A stretch of 5,933 nt of DNA from JBDTLH01 sp039934875 (GCA_039934875.1 JBDTLH010000007.1:1-5933); one strand, 5' to 3'; numbered from the stretch's first letter, positions 1 to 5,903 are shown. Notes: generated by a model from the letters alone, not told the origin. Program-made: numbers and translations.

Positions 1-2
1 TC

Positions 3-170
3 TCCTGCATCGCCGGCGGCGGCCCGCTCCATGCGACCTGGAAGGGCGCATCGTGGATGAACCAGCGGCACATGCTGTTCGCGTGGTTGAGCTTATTCTC
101 TGTTGGCCTGACTGATCTTTATATCCGCCTGGTGGCGGCGGGGACGATTGTGGATTTGCGGATATTATGA
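3..170 (+). CDS. C-terminal end of a membrane protein, probably the complex II membrane anchor (SdhC-like)
   Basis: The frame is open from the window edge for 55 codons and ends at TGA 168-170. The peptide contains a hydrophobic stretch at about visible residues 24-51, with the segments MLFAWLSLFSVGL and LVAAGTIV, then a short polar tail, as expected for the last membrane segment of an integral protein. Its stop overlaps the sdhA start as ATGA (167-170), which implies translational coupling. Position directly ahead of sdhA-sdhB, in an operon where no other anchor gene is visible, makes the quinone-reducing anchor subunit of succinate dehydrogenase the best guess. That identity is inferred from context and hydrophobicity, because too little sequence is present for family recognition. 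Another membrane protein cannot be excluded. The start and any haem or Fe-S ligands lie outside the window. Confidence 0.55.
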   Translation, partial: SCIAGGGPLHATWKGASWMNQRHMLFAWLSLFSVGLTDLYIRLVAAGTIVDLRIL

Positions 171-1885
171 CCGACCGGTTCGAGACGCATGAGCATGATG
201 TTCTGATTATCGGCGCCGGGGGCGCGGGGTTGCGCGCGGCGATTGAAGCCATGGCGCAGGACGCGAATGTGGGCGTGGTCTGCAAATCGCTGCTGGGCAA
301 GGCGCATACGGTGATGGCGGAGGGCGGGATCGCGGCCGCGATGGCAAACGTGGATACGGCCGACGATTGGCGGACGCATTTTGGCGACACCATGCGCGGC
401 GGCAAGTTCCTGAACCATTGGCGCATGGCGCAGTTGCACGCGCAGGAGGCCCCGGAGCGGGTGCAGGAGCTGGAGCAGTGGGGCGCGCTGTTTGACCGCA
501 CGGCCGATGGAAACATATTGCAACGGGCGTTTGGCGGGCACACCTTCAAGCGGCTGTGCCATGTGGGCGACCGCACCGGCCTCGAAATGATCCGCACGTT
601 GCAGGACCGCGGCGTGGCGATGGGCTTCGATGTGTATATGGAGTGCGCGATCACGCGATTGCTGAAAGACGGAGACCGCATTGCGGGGGCGTTCGGATAT
701 TGGCGGGAGAACGGGCGCTTTATCGTCTTCAAGGCGAAGTCGGTGGTGATTGCCACGGGCGGGATCGGCAAGGCGTGGCCGGTGACCTCGAATTCGTGGG
801 AGTACACGGGCGATGGGCTGTCGCTGGCCTACAACGCGGGCGCGGAGCTGCAGGATATGGAGTTCGTGCAGGTCCATCCGACGGGCATGGTGTGGCCGCC
901 GGGGGTGCGGGGATTGCTGGTGACAGAGGCGGTGCGCGGGGAAGGCGGCATCCTGCGCAATAAGCTGGGCGAACGCTTCATGGAGAAGTACGATCCCAGG
1001 CGCATGGAGCTTTCGACGCGCGATGTGGTGGCGCGATCGATTTATACCGAGGTGCGCGAGGGCCGCGGCACCGAGCACGGGGGCGCGTATCTAGACATCT
1101 CGCATAAGCCGGCGGAGTATGTGAAGCGCAAGCTGCCCAGCATGTACCACCAATTCAAAGAGCTGGCGGATGTGGACATCACCCAGGGGCCGATGGAGGT
1201 GGGGCCGACCTTCCACTACACCATGGGTGGGATACGGGTGGATGCGGAGACCGGGGCGGCGAGCGTGCCGGGATTGTTTGCGGCGGGCGAAGCGGCGGCG
1301 GGATTGCATGGAGCGAACCGGTTGGGAGGCAACTCGTTGTCTGATCTGCTGGTCTTTGGGCGGCGCGCGGGATTGGCGGCGGCGGAAGATGCTAAGCGCA
1401 CCCCTGCGCCGGTGATCGATGACGCGCAGATCGCGGCGGGCGAGCGGGAGATGCTGGCGCCCTTTGAGCGGGAAGAGGGGGAGAGCGCGTATGAGATCCA
1501 TCACGATCTGCAACAGTCGATGCAGAAGCTGGTGGGGATATTTCGCGTGGAAGAGGAGTTGCAGCAGGCGCTCGGTGACATCGAGGCGCTCAATGAACGA
1601 ATGGCGCGGGTGCGGGTGGAGGGATCGCGGATGTTTAATCCGGGATGGCACTTGGCGTGGGACCTGCGCGCGATGCTGCGGGCGACGGAGGCGGTGACCC
1701 GCTCGGCGCTGCTGCGGCGGGAGAGCCGGGGGGCGCACAGCCGCATCGATTATCCGAATTACGATCCGGTGTGGGAGCGGCAAAATAATGTGGTATCGAG
1801 AAATGGCGATGTGATGCGGGTGCGGCAGGAGCCGGTGACGGAGATGCCTCCGGAGTTGAAGGAATTGCTGAAAGAGGGCAAATAG
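167..1885 (+). CDS. sdhA: Succinate dehydrogenase/fumarate reductase flavoprotein subunit SdhA
   Basis: This is the catalytic subunit of respiratory complex II, which interconverts succinate and fumarate and passes electrons from FAD to the Fe-S subunit on the cytoplasmic face of the membrane. The 572 residues begin with the dinucleotide-binding motif GAGGAG (G16, G18, G21). H47 in KAHTVMAEGG matches the covalent FAD histidine. Substrate and active-site residues expected for the family are present: H237 in HPTG, T253-E254 in TEAVRGEGG, R285 in RDVVAR (the proton-shuttle arginine), H350 in FHYTMGG, and R385 in HGANRLGGNSLSD. The C-terminal helical region with ENPGWHLAWDLR-like sequence (about 490-501) is also typical. 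The chosen start overlaps the upstream stop (ATGA). No clear Shine-Dalgarno precedes it, which fits coupling to the upstream gene. sdhB follows immediately. No damage is seen. Direction in vivo (oxidation or reduction) cannot be read from the sequence. Confidence 0.97.
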   Translation: MTDRFETHEHDVLIIGAGGAGLRAAIEAMAQDANVGVVCKSLLGKAHTVMAEGGIAAAMANVDTADDWRTHFGDTMRGGKFLNHWRMAQLHAQEAPERVQELEQWGALFDRTADGNILQRAFGGHTFKRLCHVGDRTGLEMIRTLQDRGVAMGFDVYMECAITRLLKDGDRIAGAFGYWRENGRFIVFKAKSVVIATGGIGKAWPVTSNSWEYTGDGLSLAYNAGAELQDMEFVQVHPTGMVWPPGVRGLLVTEAVRGEGGILRNKLGERFMEKYDPRRMELSTRDVVARSIYTEVREGRGTEHGGAYLDISHKPAEYVKRKLPSMYHQFKELADVDITQGPMEVGPTFHYTMGGIRVDAETGAASVPGLFAAGEAAAGLHGANRLGGNSLSDLLVFGRRAGLAAAEDAKRTPAPVIDDAQIAAGEREMLAPFEREEGESAYEIHHDLQQSMQKLVGIFRVEEELQQALGDIEALNERMARVRVEGSRMFNPGWHLAWDLRAMLRATEAVTRSALLRRESRGAHSRIDYPNYDPVWERQNNVVSRNGDVMRVRQEPVTEMPPELKELLKEGK

Positions 1886-2632
1886 ATGGATGCGGTGTTG
1901 CGGGTGTTTCGCGGGGACAAGGACGGCGGGGCGGCGGTGGATTATGCGGTGCCGATCGCTCCGGGGATGGTGGTGCTGGATGCGGTGCACTACATTCAGG
2001 CGCACCAGGCGCCCGACTTGGCGGTGCGCTGGAACTGCAAGGCGGCGAAGTGCGGGTCTTGCTCGGCGGAGGTGAATGGGCGTCCGCGGCTGATGTGCAA
2101 GACGCGGATGGATGCGCTGCCGCTGGACAAGCCGATCGCAGTGAGCCCCATGAAATCGTTTCCCGTCATCAAGGACCTGGTGACGGACGTGTCGTGGAAT
2201 TACCGAGTGAATAAAAAGATCCCTCCATTTCAGCCGCGGGCGGGCGTGGAGTGGAAGATGTATCAGCGCGATGTGGACCGGGTGCAGGAGTTCCGTAAGT
2301 GCATCGAGTGTTTTTTGTGCCAGAACGTCTGCCACGTGCTGCGCGACCATGATAAGAAAGAGGAATTTGCCGGGCCGAGGTTTTTCGTGCGCGTCGCGGG
2401 CCTCGAGATGCATCCGCTGGATGGAGTATCGCGGACGGCGCTGCTCAAAGACGAGCTGGGGCTGGGATACTGCAACATCACCAAGTGCTGCACCGAGGTG
2501 TGTCCGGAAGACATACACATTACCGACAACGCGATCATTCCGCTGAAGGAGCGGGTGGTGGACGAGTATTATGATCCGGTATTAAAGATGGTGCGCAGGA
2601 TCAGGAAGATGGTGGCGGGGAGAGCAACATAG
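1886..2632 (+). CDS. sdhB: Succinate dehydrogenase/fumarate reductase iron-sulfur subunit SdhB
   Basis: This 248-residue protein carries electrons from SdhA to the membrane quinone site through three Fe-S clusters. The N-terminal 2Fe-2S domain has C51, C56, C59 and C71 (WNCKAAKCGSC followed by LMC). The C-terminal ferredoxin-like domain has C139, C142, C145 and C149, and then C196, C202 and C206-P. By family precedent C139, C142, C145 and C206 bind the 4Fe-4S cluster, and C149, C196 and C202 bind the 3Fe-4S cluster. C149 is followed by His rather than the usual Pro, and there is an additional cysteine, C201, next to C202. The NITKCCTEVCPE and TDNAIIPLKERVVDE stretches resemble, from memory, the SdhB of mycobacterial Sdh1-type enzymes. 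The ATG directly follows the sdhA stop (TAG then ATG), with a purine-rich AAAGAGGG about 8 nt upstream inside sdhA. It is intact and co-transcribed with sdhA. Confidence 0.96.
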   Translation: MDAVLRVFRGDKDGGAAVDYAVPIAPGMVVLDAVHYIQAHQAPDLAVRWNCKAAKCGSCSAEVNGRPRLMCKTRMDALPLDKPIAVSPMKSFPVIKDLVTDVSWNYRVNKKIPPFQPRAGVEWKMYQRDVDRVQEFRKCIECFLCQNVCHVLRDHDKKEEFAGPRFFVRVAGLEMHPLDGVSRTALLKDELGLGYCNITKCCTEVCPEDIHITDNAIIPLKERVVDEYYDPVLKMVRRIRKMVAGRAT

Positions 2633-2646
2633 ATTAGGAGTATTGC

Positions 2647-3165
2647 ATGGGGTTCACGCTTAAGAAAATTTCACAGGCCGGCATCGCGGTGGCGAACGAA
2701 AAGGCCGAGCTCTATCGCGTCCTCAACCAGCCGCATGAGGCGGAGTCGATCTGTCTGGACGTGCTGGCGGTGGACCCGGAAAATCAATTGGCGCTGCGCA
2801 ATCTGGCGCTGGCGATTACCGATCAATTCGTGGGCAAGGCTTTCGACAGGTATGGGGACGCGGAGCGAGTACTCGAAAAGCTGAGTGATCCTTATGAGCG
2901 GTTTTACTACTCCGGCATCATGCATGAGCGCCGGGCCAAGGCGCAGTTGCAAGCCGGGCAGATGCCGCATGCGCTGCTGGTGATCTTTGAAAAAGCACTG
3001 CATTTCTTTGCGCAGGCTGAGGCCATCAGCCCGTCGTCGAATGATGATGCCATTCTTCATTGGAACAGTTGTGTGCGGGTGTTGGAGAGCCGAGGGGACG
3101 CGGCGTGGCGGCGGGAGCACCAGGAGTCAGGGGCGCTGGGCGCGGACGATATGACGCGGGGGTAG
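2647..3165 (+). CDS. TPR-like protein of unknown function, last gene of the sdh operon
   Basis: I do not recognise a named family for this 172-residue protein. It has no signal peptide or membrane segment and looks cytoplasmic and mostly alpha-helical. Residues about 19-52 fit one tetratricopeptide repeat, with EAESICLDVLAVDPEN matching the second helix and the P-N turn of a TPR. Residues about 84-148 (ERFYYSGIMHERRAKAQL, then FFAQAEAISPSSNDD) look like further degenerate TPR helices. The tail from about 150 is charged and likely disordered. A strong AGGAG (2636-2640) sits 6 nt before the ATG, and the gene starts 14 bp after sdhB, so it should share the operon. A TPR protein fixed to sdhAB could act as an assembly or interaction factor for complex II, but this is inference from location only. 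Confidence 0.8.
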   Translation: MGFTLKKISQAGIAVANEKAELYRVLNQPHEAESICLDVLAVDPENQLALRNLALAITDQFVGKAFDRYGDAERVLEKLSDPYERFYYSGIMHERRAKAQLQAGQMPHALLVIFEKALHFFAQAEAISPSSNDDAILHWNSCVRVLESRGDAAWRREHQESGALGADDMTRG

Positions 3166-3196
3166 CTGGAGATAAGTTAGGACTGACAATCCGTTG

Positions 3197-3224
3197 GAAA
3201 AAGGCCCGGCAATTACGCCGGACC
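3197..3224 (-). terminator. Rho-independent terminator for the minus-strand hydroxy-acid oxidase gene
   Basis: Read on the minus strand, GGTCCGGC (3224-3217), loop GTAATT, and GCCGGGCC (3210-3203) form an 8-bp stem with one T-G wobble. It is followed directly by TTTTT (3202-3198). This is a standard intrinsic terminator about 150 nt beyond the stop of the 3372-4481 gene. On the plus strand the same stem has an A-C mismatch and no T-run, so it is not expected to stop the sdh transcript. Confidence 0.75.
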
Positions 3225-3251
3225 CCGGAGAGCCTACCTCAAATGTATAAC

Positions 3252-3267
3252 CCTGGTGAGGACCAGG
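3252..3267. other. Perfect 6-bp hairpin in the convergent intergenic region
   Basis: CCTGGT, loop GAGG, ACCAGG form a perfect stem between the convergent genes. No T-run follows on either strand (the minus-strand tail is GGTTATACATTT), so it is at best a weak RNA 3'-end structure. The rest of 3225-3371 shows no gene. Confidence 0.35.
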
Positions 3268-3371
3268 CCACCGAGGAAATCGATGCCGTCGAGTCGCTCC
3301 CATCTGCGGGCAGAGTTTAGCGGCCAGGTAATAGGCAAGTGTCTAACTCCCGGGGTTCGCGCGCTCCATGG

Positions 3372-4481
3372 TCACTCCCACAGCGCTCCGCGATCGATGC
3401 TGGCGATGGTAGTGCGTCCGCAGAGCGCCATCGCCATCTCCAACTCGCGGCGCAGGATTTCGATTACCCGCGCCACTCCTTCCGCTCCGCCACACGCCAG
3501 GCCGTAGAGCTGGGGGCGCCCGATCAGCACCGCGTCGGCTCCCAGGGCAATCGCCTTGAGTACATCGGTGCCGCGCCGGATGCCTCCATCCATCAGTACC
3601 GGGATACGACCCGCGACCTTCTCCGCAATGAAGGGCAGCGCGTCGATGGTTGCGGGAACAGTGTCGAGATTACGTCCGCCATGGTTGGAGACGATGATGC
3701 CGGAGACGCCTGCCTCGACGGCACGCGCCGCATCCTCAGGATTGAGGACCCCCTTGAGCAGCAGCGGCAATTTCGACAACGAACGCAGCCAGTCGAGGTC
3801 TTTCCAGTTTAAGGAAGCATCCAGCATGGCAGTGTAGATGCTGTGTTCATCGACCGTGCGATGGGCGGTGAGCAGGTTGCCGATCTCCACGCCCGCAAAT
3901 TTCAGAGCGTTCAGATTCGCCCGTGCAGTACCGGGCGGAAGCGCGAATCCGACACGGTCTTCACGATTGCGGCAGCCGAGGACCGGCGTATCCACGGTCA
4001 GGCAGAGGGCGCGACAACCGGCCGCTTCGGCGCGCAGCGCCAGTTCGCGAGTAAAGCCGCGATCGCTCTGGGCGTAGAGCTGAAACCAGAGCGGGCACTT
4101 CGCCGTCTTCGCAATATCTTCGATGCTGATGTTCGAAAATGAACTGACCACCATCGCCGCTCCACCGAGCGCCGCTCCCCGCGCGGTTGCAATCTCCCCT
4201 TCGGGATGCAGCAGCTTGTGGTACGCGGTAGGCGCCAGCAGCAGGGGAGAGGCGTGCTCTTCACCGAAGAGCGTGACCCGGGTATCGATATGTGAGACAT
4301 CCACCAGCACCTTGGGCTTGAGGCGGAGGCGGGCGAACGCTTCGCGGTTCCAGCGCATGGTGTTCTCATCGGCTGAGCCTCCGCGAACGTACTCCCATGT
4401 CATCTCGGAGACGTGCTCCCGCGTTTGCGCGAGCGCTTCAAAGTCGTCAAGGCATACTGGGGCGACGGCCGTCATGTTCAT
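3372..4481 (-). CDS. FMN-dependent 2-hydroxy-acid oxidase/dehydrogenase (glycolate/L-lactate oxidase family)
   Basis: The 369-residue protein is a TIM-barrel flavoenzyme that oxidises an L-2-hydroxy acid, such as L-lactate or glycolate, to the 2-keto acid using FMN. It is probably cytoplasmic, as no signal peptide is seen. The family catalytic set is complete: Y31 (WEYVRGG), Y136 (WFQLYAQSDR), D164 (LTVDTPVLG), K243 (LLLKGVL), and H267 with R270 in SNHGGRNLD. FMN-phosphate binding is seen in DGGIRRGTDVLKAIALGA (from 298) and IGRP (320-323). Length is normal for the family. The active-site position that is Trp108 in spinach glycolate oxidase appears to be F115 here, so substrate preference cannot be assigned. 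The ATG at 4481 has AGGA 7 nt upstream; ATG at 4475 is a possible alternative. It is transcribed alone, convergent with the sdh operon and divergent from nadD. Electron acceptor (O2 or the respiratory chain) is unknown. Confidence 0.92.
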   Translation of the reverse strand: MNMTAVAPVCLDDFEALAQTREHVSEMTWEYVRGGSADENTMRWNREAFARLRLKPKVLVDVSHIDTRVTLFGEEHASPLLLAPTAYHKLLHPEGEIATARGAALGGAAMVVSSFSNISIEDIAKTAKCPLWFQLYAQSDRGFTRELALRAEAAGCRALCLTVDTPVLGCRNREDRVGFALPPGTARANLNALKFAGVEIGNLLTAHRTVDEHSIYTAMLDASLNWKDLDWLRSLSKLPLLLKGVLNPEDAARAVEAGVSGIIVSNHGGRNLDTVPATIDALPFIAEKVAGRIPVLMDGGIRRGTDVLKAIALGADAVLIGRPQLYGLACGGAEGVARVIEILRRELEMAMALCGRTTIASIDRGALWE

Positions 4482-4537
4482 TGGGCAATCCTATCAAGAG
4501 CGCCGCACAGAAGCGCGGATATGCTCTAATTTCCTTG

Positions 4538-5242
4538 ATGAATATCTGTCTCTTTGGCGGCACCTTCGATCCCATCCATCTGGGGCACCTGGAGATCGCG
4601 CGCGCGGCCGCCGACCGCTTTCAACTGAAGCAAGTGCTCTTCTGCCCGGCGTATCAGTCGCCGTTCAAGCAGGGGGAGCAGAGCGCTGCGTATCCGCACC
4701 GCTTCGCCATGGTGGCGCTGGCAATCGCGGCAGAGGAAGAGGGAGAAGGGGACAAACGCTTCCTGGCCTCGGACCTGGAGTCGCCGGTCAGGAGCGCGGG
4801 GGAGACGCCCAACTACACCGTCGATACGGTGCGCCGGTTGAAACAACAATTGGGGAAATCGGACCGATTGTTTTTTCTCTGCGGCATGGACGCGTTTAAA
4901 GACATTGCCAAGTGGCACGAGGCGGAGGCGCTGCTTGCGTGCTGCGAATTCGTTGTGGCGGCGCGTCCGGGTTTTCCGCTGGCGGATGTGGCGGCCGCGC
5001 TGCCCGCGAGTTTGCGCCCCGCAAAGGCCGTGCTCGCGGCTTCCAAACAACTCCAATCCGATGCGCTGGTTTTGCGCGGCGCGAACATTCATTTGTTGAC
5101 GGAGACGGCGGAGGACGCGTCTTCGACGTCGGTGAGGCTGGCGATTGGCAACAAGCATCCCACAGCGCGGCAATTGCCGCCGCTGGTCGCCGCGTACATA
5201 AAACGGCAGCGGCTTTATCAGCAGCGCGCGCATAAGAAATGA
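4538..5242 (+). CDS. nadD: Nicotinate-nucleotide adenylyltransferase NadD
   Basis: NadD transfers AMP from ATP to nicotinate mononucleotide, giving deamido-NAD, the penultimate step of NAD synthesis in the cytoplasm. The 234-residue protein opens with the nucleotidyltransferase signature GGTFDPIHLGH (residues 7-17, with H14 and H17 in the HxGH motif). NYTVDTVRRL (92-101), GMDAFKDIAKWHEAEALL (116-133) and AARPGF (141-146) are typical of NadD. The C-terminal SSTSVR (195-200) matches the ISSTxIR motif. The ATG at 4538 is chosen because the family starts directly at this beta strand. The frame stays open upstream to 4397, but that extension overlaps the divergent oxidase gene and has no family counterpart. 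No clear Shine-Dalgarno precedes 4538, so a very short leader is possible. The frequent partners obgE and rsfS are not visible on either side within this window. Confidence 0.95.
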   Translation: MNICLFGGTFDPIHLGHLEIARAAADRFQLKQVLFCPAYQSPFKQGEQSAAYPHRFAMVALAIAAEEEGEGDKRFLASDLESPVRSAGETPNYTVDTVRRLKQQLGKSDRLFFLCGMDAFKDIAKWHEAEALLACCEFVVAARPGFPLADVAAALPASLRPAKAVLAASKQLQSDALVLRGANIHLLTETAEDASSTSVRLAIGNKHPTARQLPPLVAAYIKRQRLYQQRAHKK

Positions 5243-5350
5243 GTGGAGCCGGATGCGGGCGAATACCTTAGCCGCAGGTAGGGTGATTTAAGGCCCGGGA
5301 AATGGGCGCGAAAAGCTGGTTAAAACGTTACAAAAACTGTCGAAATCGAT

Positions 5351-5378
5351 CAAAAAACACTCAAAATCGTGTTTTTTG
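5351..5378. terminator. A/T-rich hairpin downstream of nadD, possible weak bidirectional terminator
   Basis: CAAAAAACAC (5351-5360), loop TCAAAATC, and GTGTTTTTTG (5369-5378) make a perfect 10-bp inverted repeat about 110 nt after the nadD stop. The T6 run sits within the right arm, as in A-tract/T-tract terminators, and the design is symmetrical for both strands. Only four G-C pairs support it, so efficiency would be modest. Confidence 0.35.
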
Positions 5379-5473
5379 CGGGAAGAGGGGCGGAACCTTA
5401 GAGGCTTAGATGGAGCCTGAGGGAAAGCGCGGGTAGAGATCGGCAGAATCGAAGTGGAGGCAGGCGGCCGCTA

Positions 5474-5523
5474 TATCCCTGACAACAACTCTTTTCAATT
5501 GGACTGGAAAGATATCAGGGGTG
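5474..5523 (+). other. Two-tier stem-loop (possible structured RNA segment)
   Basis: The outer stem pairs TATCCCTGA (5474-5482) with TCAGGGGTG (5515-5523): nine pairs, two of them G-U wobbles that work only in plus-strand RNA. The inner stem pairs CTTTTC (5491-5496) with GGAAAG (5506-5511) around a 9-nt loop. Unpaired spacers are CAACAACT and ATA. The fold is by eye only. Confidence 0.35.
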
Positions 5524-5770
5524 ACTATCTGCACCCAGAATTAGCGGAGAGCAGAATTCGATGGCGGTGGATACAGTCCTTTGCAAACCGTTATCCCTGC
5601 TAACAGGGAAAAATACAGGGAATGATTGCGTTTTTTCGTTCTGCAACTGCATGAGACCTTCGGTAAGCGGTTAGTTTTGAGCACGTTATGAGTTTCTCCA
5701 CGGGTTTCGGTCGAAAAGATAACAGGGAATTAAATCAAGGGAAACAGGGAACCAAATTCCCTGTTCCCTG
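5476..5770. repeat. Cluster of CAGGGA / TCCCTG repeats in both orientations
   Basis: CAGGGA occurs at 5604, 5616, 5723 and 5745. Its complement TCCCTG occurs at 5476, 5594, 5758 and 5765. The longer unit AACAGGGAA is exact at 5602-5610, 5721-5729 and 5743-5751, and inverted at 5757-5765, with TACAGGGAA at 5614-5622. Eight exact hexamers in about 295 bp compares with about 0.15 expected for random sequence of even composition. Near-matches CAAGGGA (5736) and CAGGGG (5516) lie among them. The function is unknown. Iteron-like protein sites, folded RNA or an interspersed repeat family are all possible. Confidence 0.7.
5594..5609. other. Perfect hairpin formed by inverted repeat units
   Basis: TCCCTG, loop CTAA, CAGGGA form a 6-bp stem with a 4-nt loop, followed by AAAAAT and then another direct ACAGGGAAT. 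It is built from two opposed units of the repeat cluster. The A-rich flank would give a short U-run only on the minus strand. Confidence 0.45.
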
Positions 5771-5776
5771 ATTTTT
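5732..5776 (+). terminator. Long terminator-like hairpin upstream of the transposase ORF
   Basis: The left arm (5732-5751) pairs with the right arm (5757-5774) around the loop CCAAA. The result is a stem of about 16-18 bp with two bulged adenines (5737, 5742), and the T-run at 5772-5776 follows the right arm. Both arms consist of CAGGGAA-type repeats. This resembles a rho-independent terminator that would stop transcripts entering from the nadD side. CCTGA (5767-5771) can instead pair with TCAGG (5776-5780) around TTTT, a competing small hairpin that would disrupt the main stem. Confidence 0.5.
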
Positions 5777-5824
5777 CAGGAAGAAGGGGAGCAAACGGCA
5801 GAGACAAGGCTGATGGGATAAGAG

Positions 5825-5903
5825 GGAAGGCTCGCGTTCTATGCTCAAGCAGTCTTTTGCGGTTGAGGACCAAGAAAGACGCTGGAGAAGAAAGGAGCCT
5901 TCC
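5825..5903 (+). promoter_or_regulatory. Nested 5'-leader hairpin covering the ribosome-binding site; candidate part of an IS110 guide RNA
   Basis: GGAAGGCTC (5825-5833) pairs perfectly with GAGCCTTCC (5895-5903), which ends one base before the ATG at 5905. Inside it, TTCT (5837-5840) pairs with AGAA (5886-5889), and AGC (5848-5850) with GCT (5881-5883). GTCTTTT (5852-5858) pairs with GAAAGAC (5874-5880), with one wobble. GGT (5861-5863) pairs with ACC (5869-5871) around TGAGG. Successive stems are separated by small internal loops. The outer right arm includes GAG of the AAAGGAG ribosome-binding site. Such a fold could mask translation on read-through transcripts, or be part of a non-coding RNA. 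The pairing was found by eye, without energy calculation. Confidence 0.5.

Noticed and set aside
119..1078. Antisense open frame of 319 codons opposite the start of sdhA
   Set aside because: Low-complexity His/Arg/Ala-rich translation with no domain. It fully overlaps the conserved FAD-binding region of sdhA.
1091..2518. Long antisense open frame of 475 codons opposite sdhA/sdhB
   Set aside because: It is a shadow of GC-rich codon structure. The translation is full of His, Arg and Pro without any recognisable motif, and the opposite strand encodes clearly conserved SdhA and SdhB.
3203..3224. Plus-strand terminator for the sdh operon
   Set aside because: On the plus strand the stem has an A-C mismatch and lacks a T-run. 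The signal reads properly only on the minus strand.
3060..3320. Possible small plus-strand gene spanning the end of the TPR gene and the intergenic region
   Set aside because: It overlaps the TPR gene in another frame, has no ribosome-binding site or recognisable content, and crosses the minus-strand terminator.
4397..4537. N-terminal extension of nadD from an upstream in-frame ATG
   Set aside because: The extension overlaps the divergent oxidase gene and lacks family similarity. NadD proteins normally begin at the residues found at 4538.
4482..4537. Divergent promoters between the oxidase gene and nadD
   Set aside because: TATGCT and GCATAT-like hexamers are present, but no matching -35 boxes or operator palindrome could be supported in these 56 bp.
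5476..5770. CRISPR array
   Set aside because: The repeat units are only 6-9 bp, in both orientations and irregularly spaced, unlike CRISPR repeats of about 23-47 bp with uniform spacers.
5840..5845. TATGCT as a -10 promoter box inside the leader hairpin
   Set aside because: No reasonable -35 element lies at the right distance (the sequence there is near GATAAG), so a promoter cannot be supported from sequence alone.
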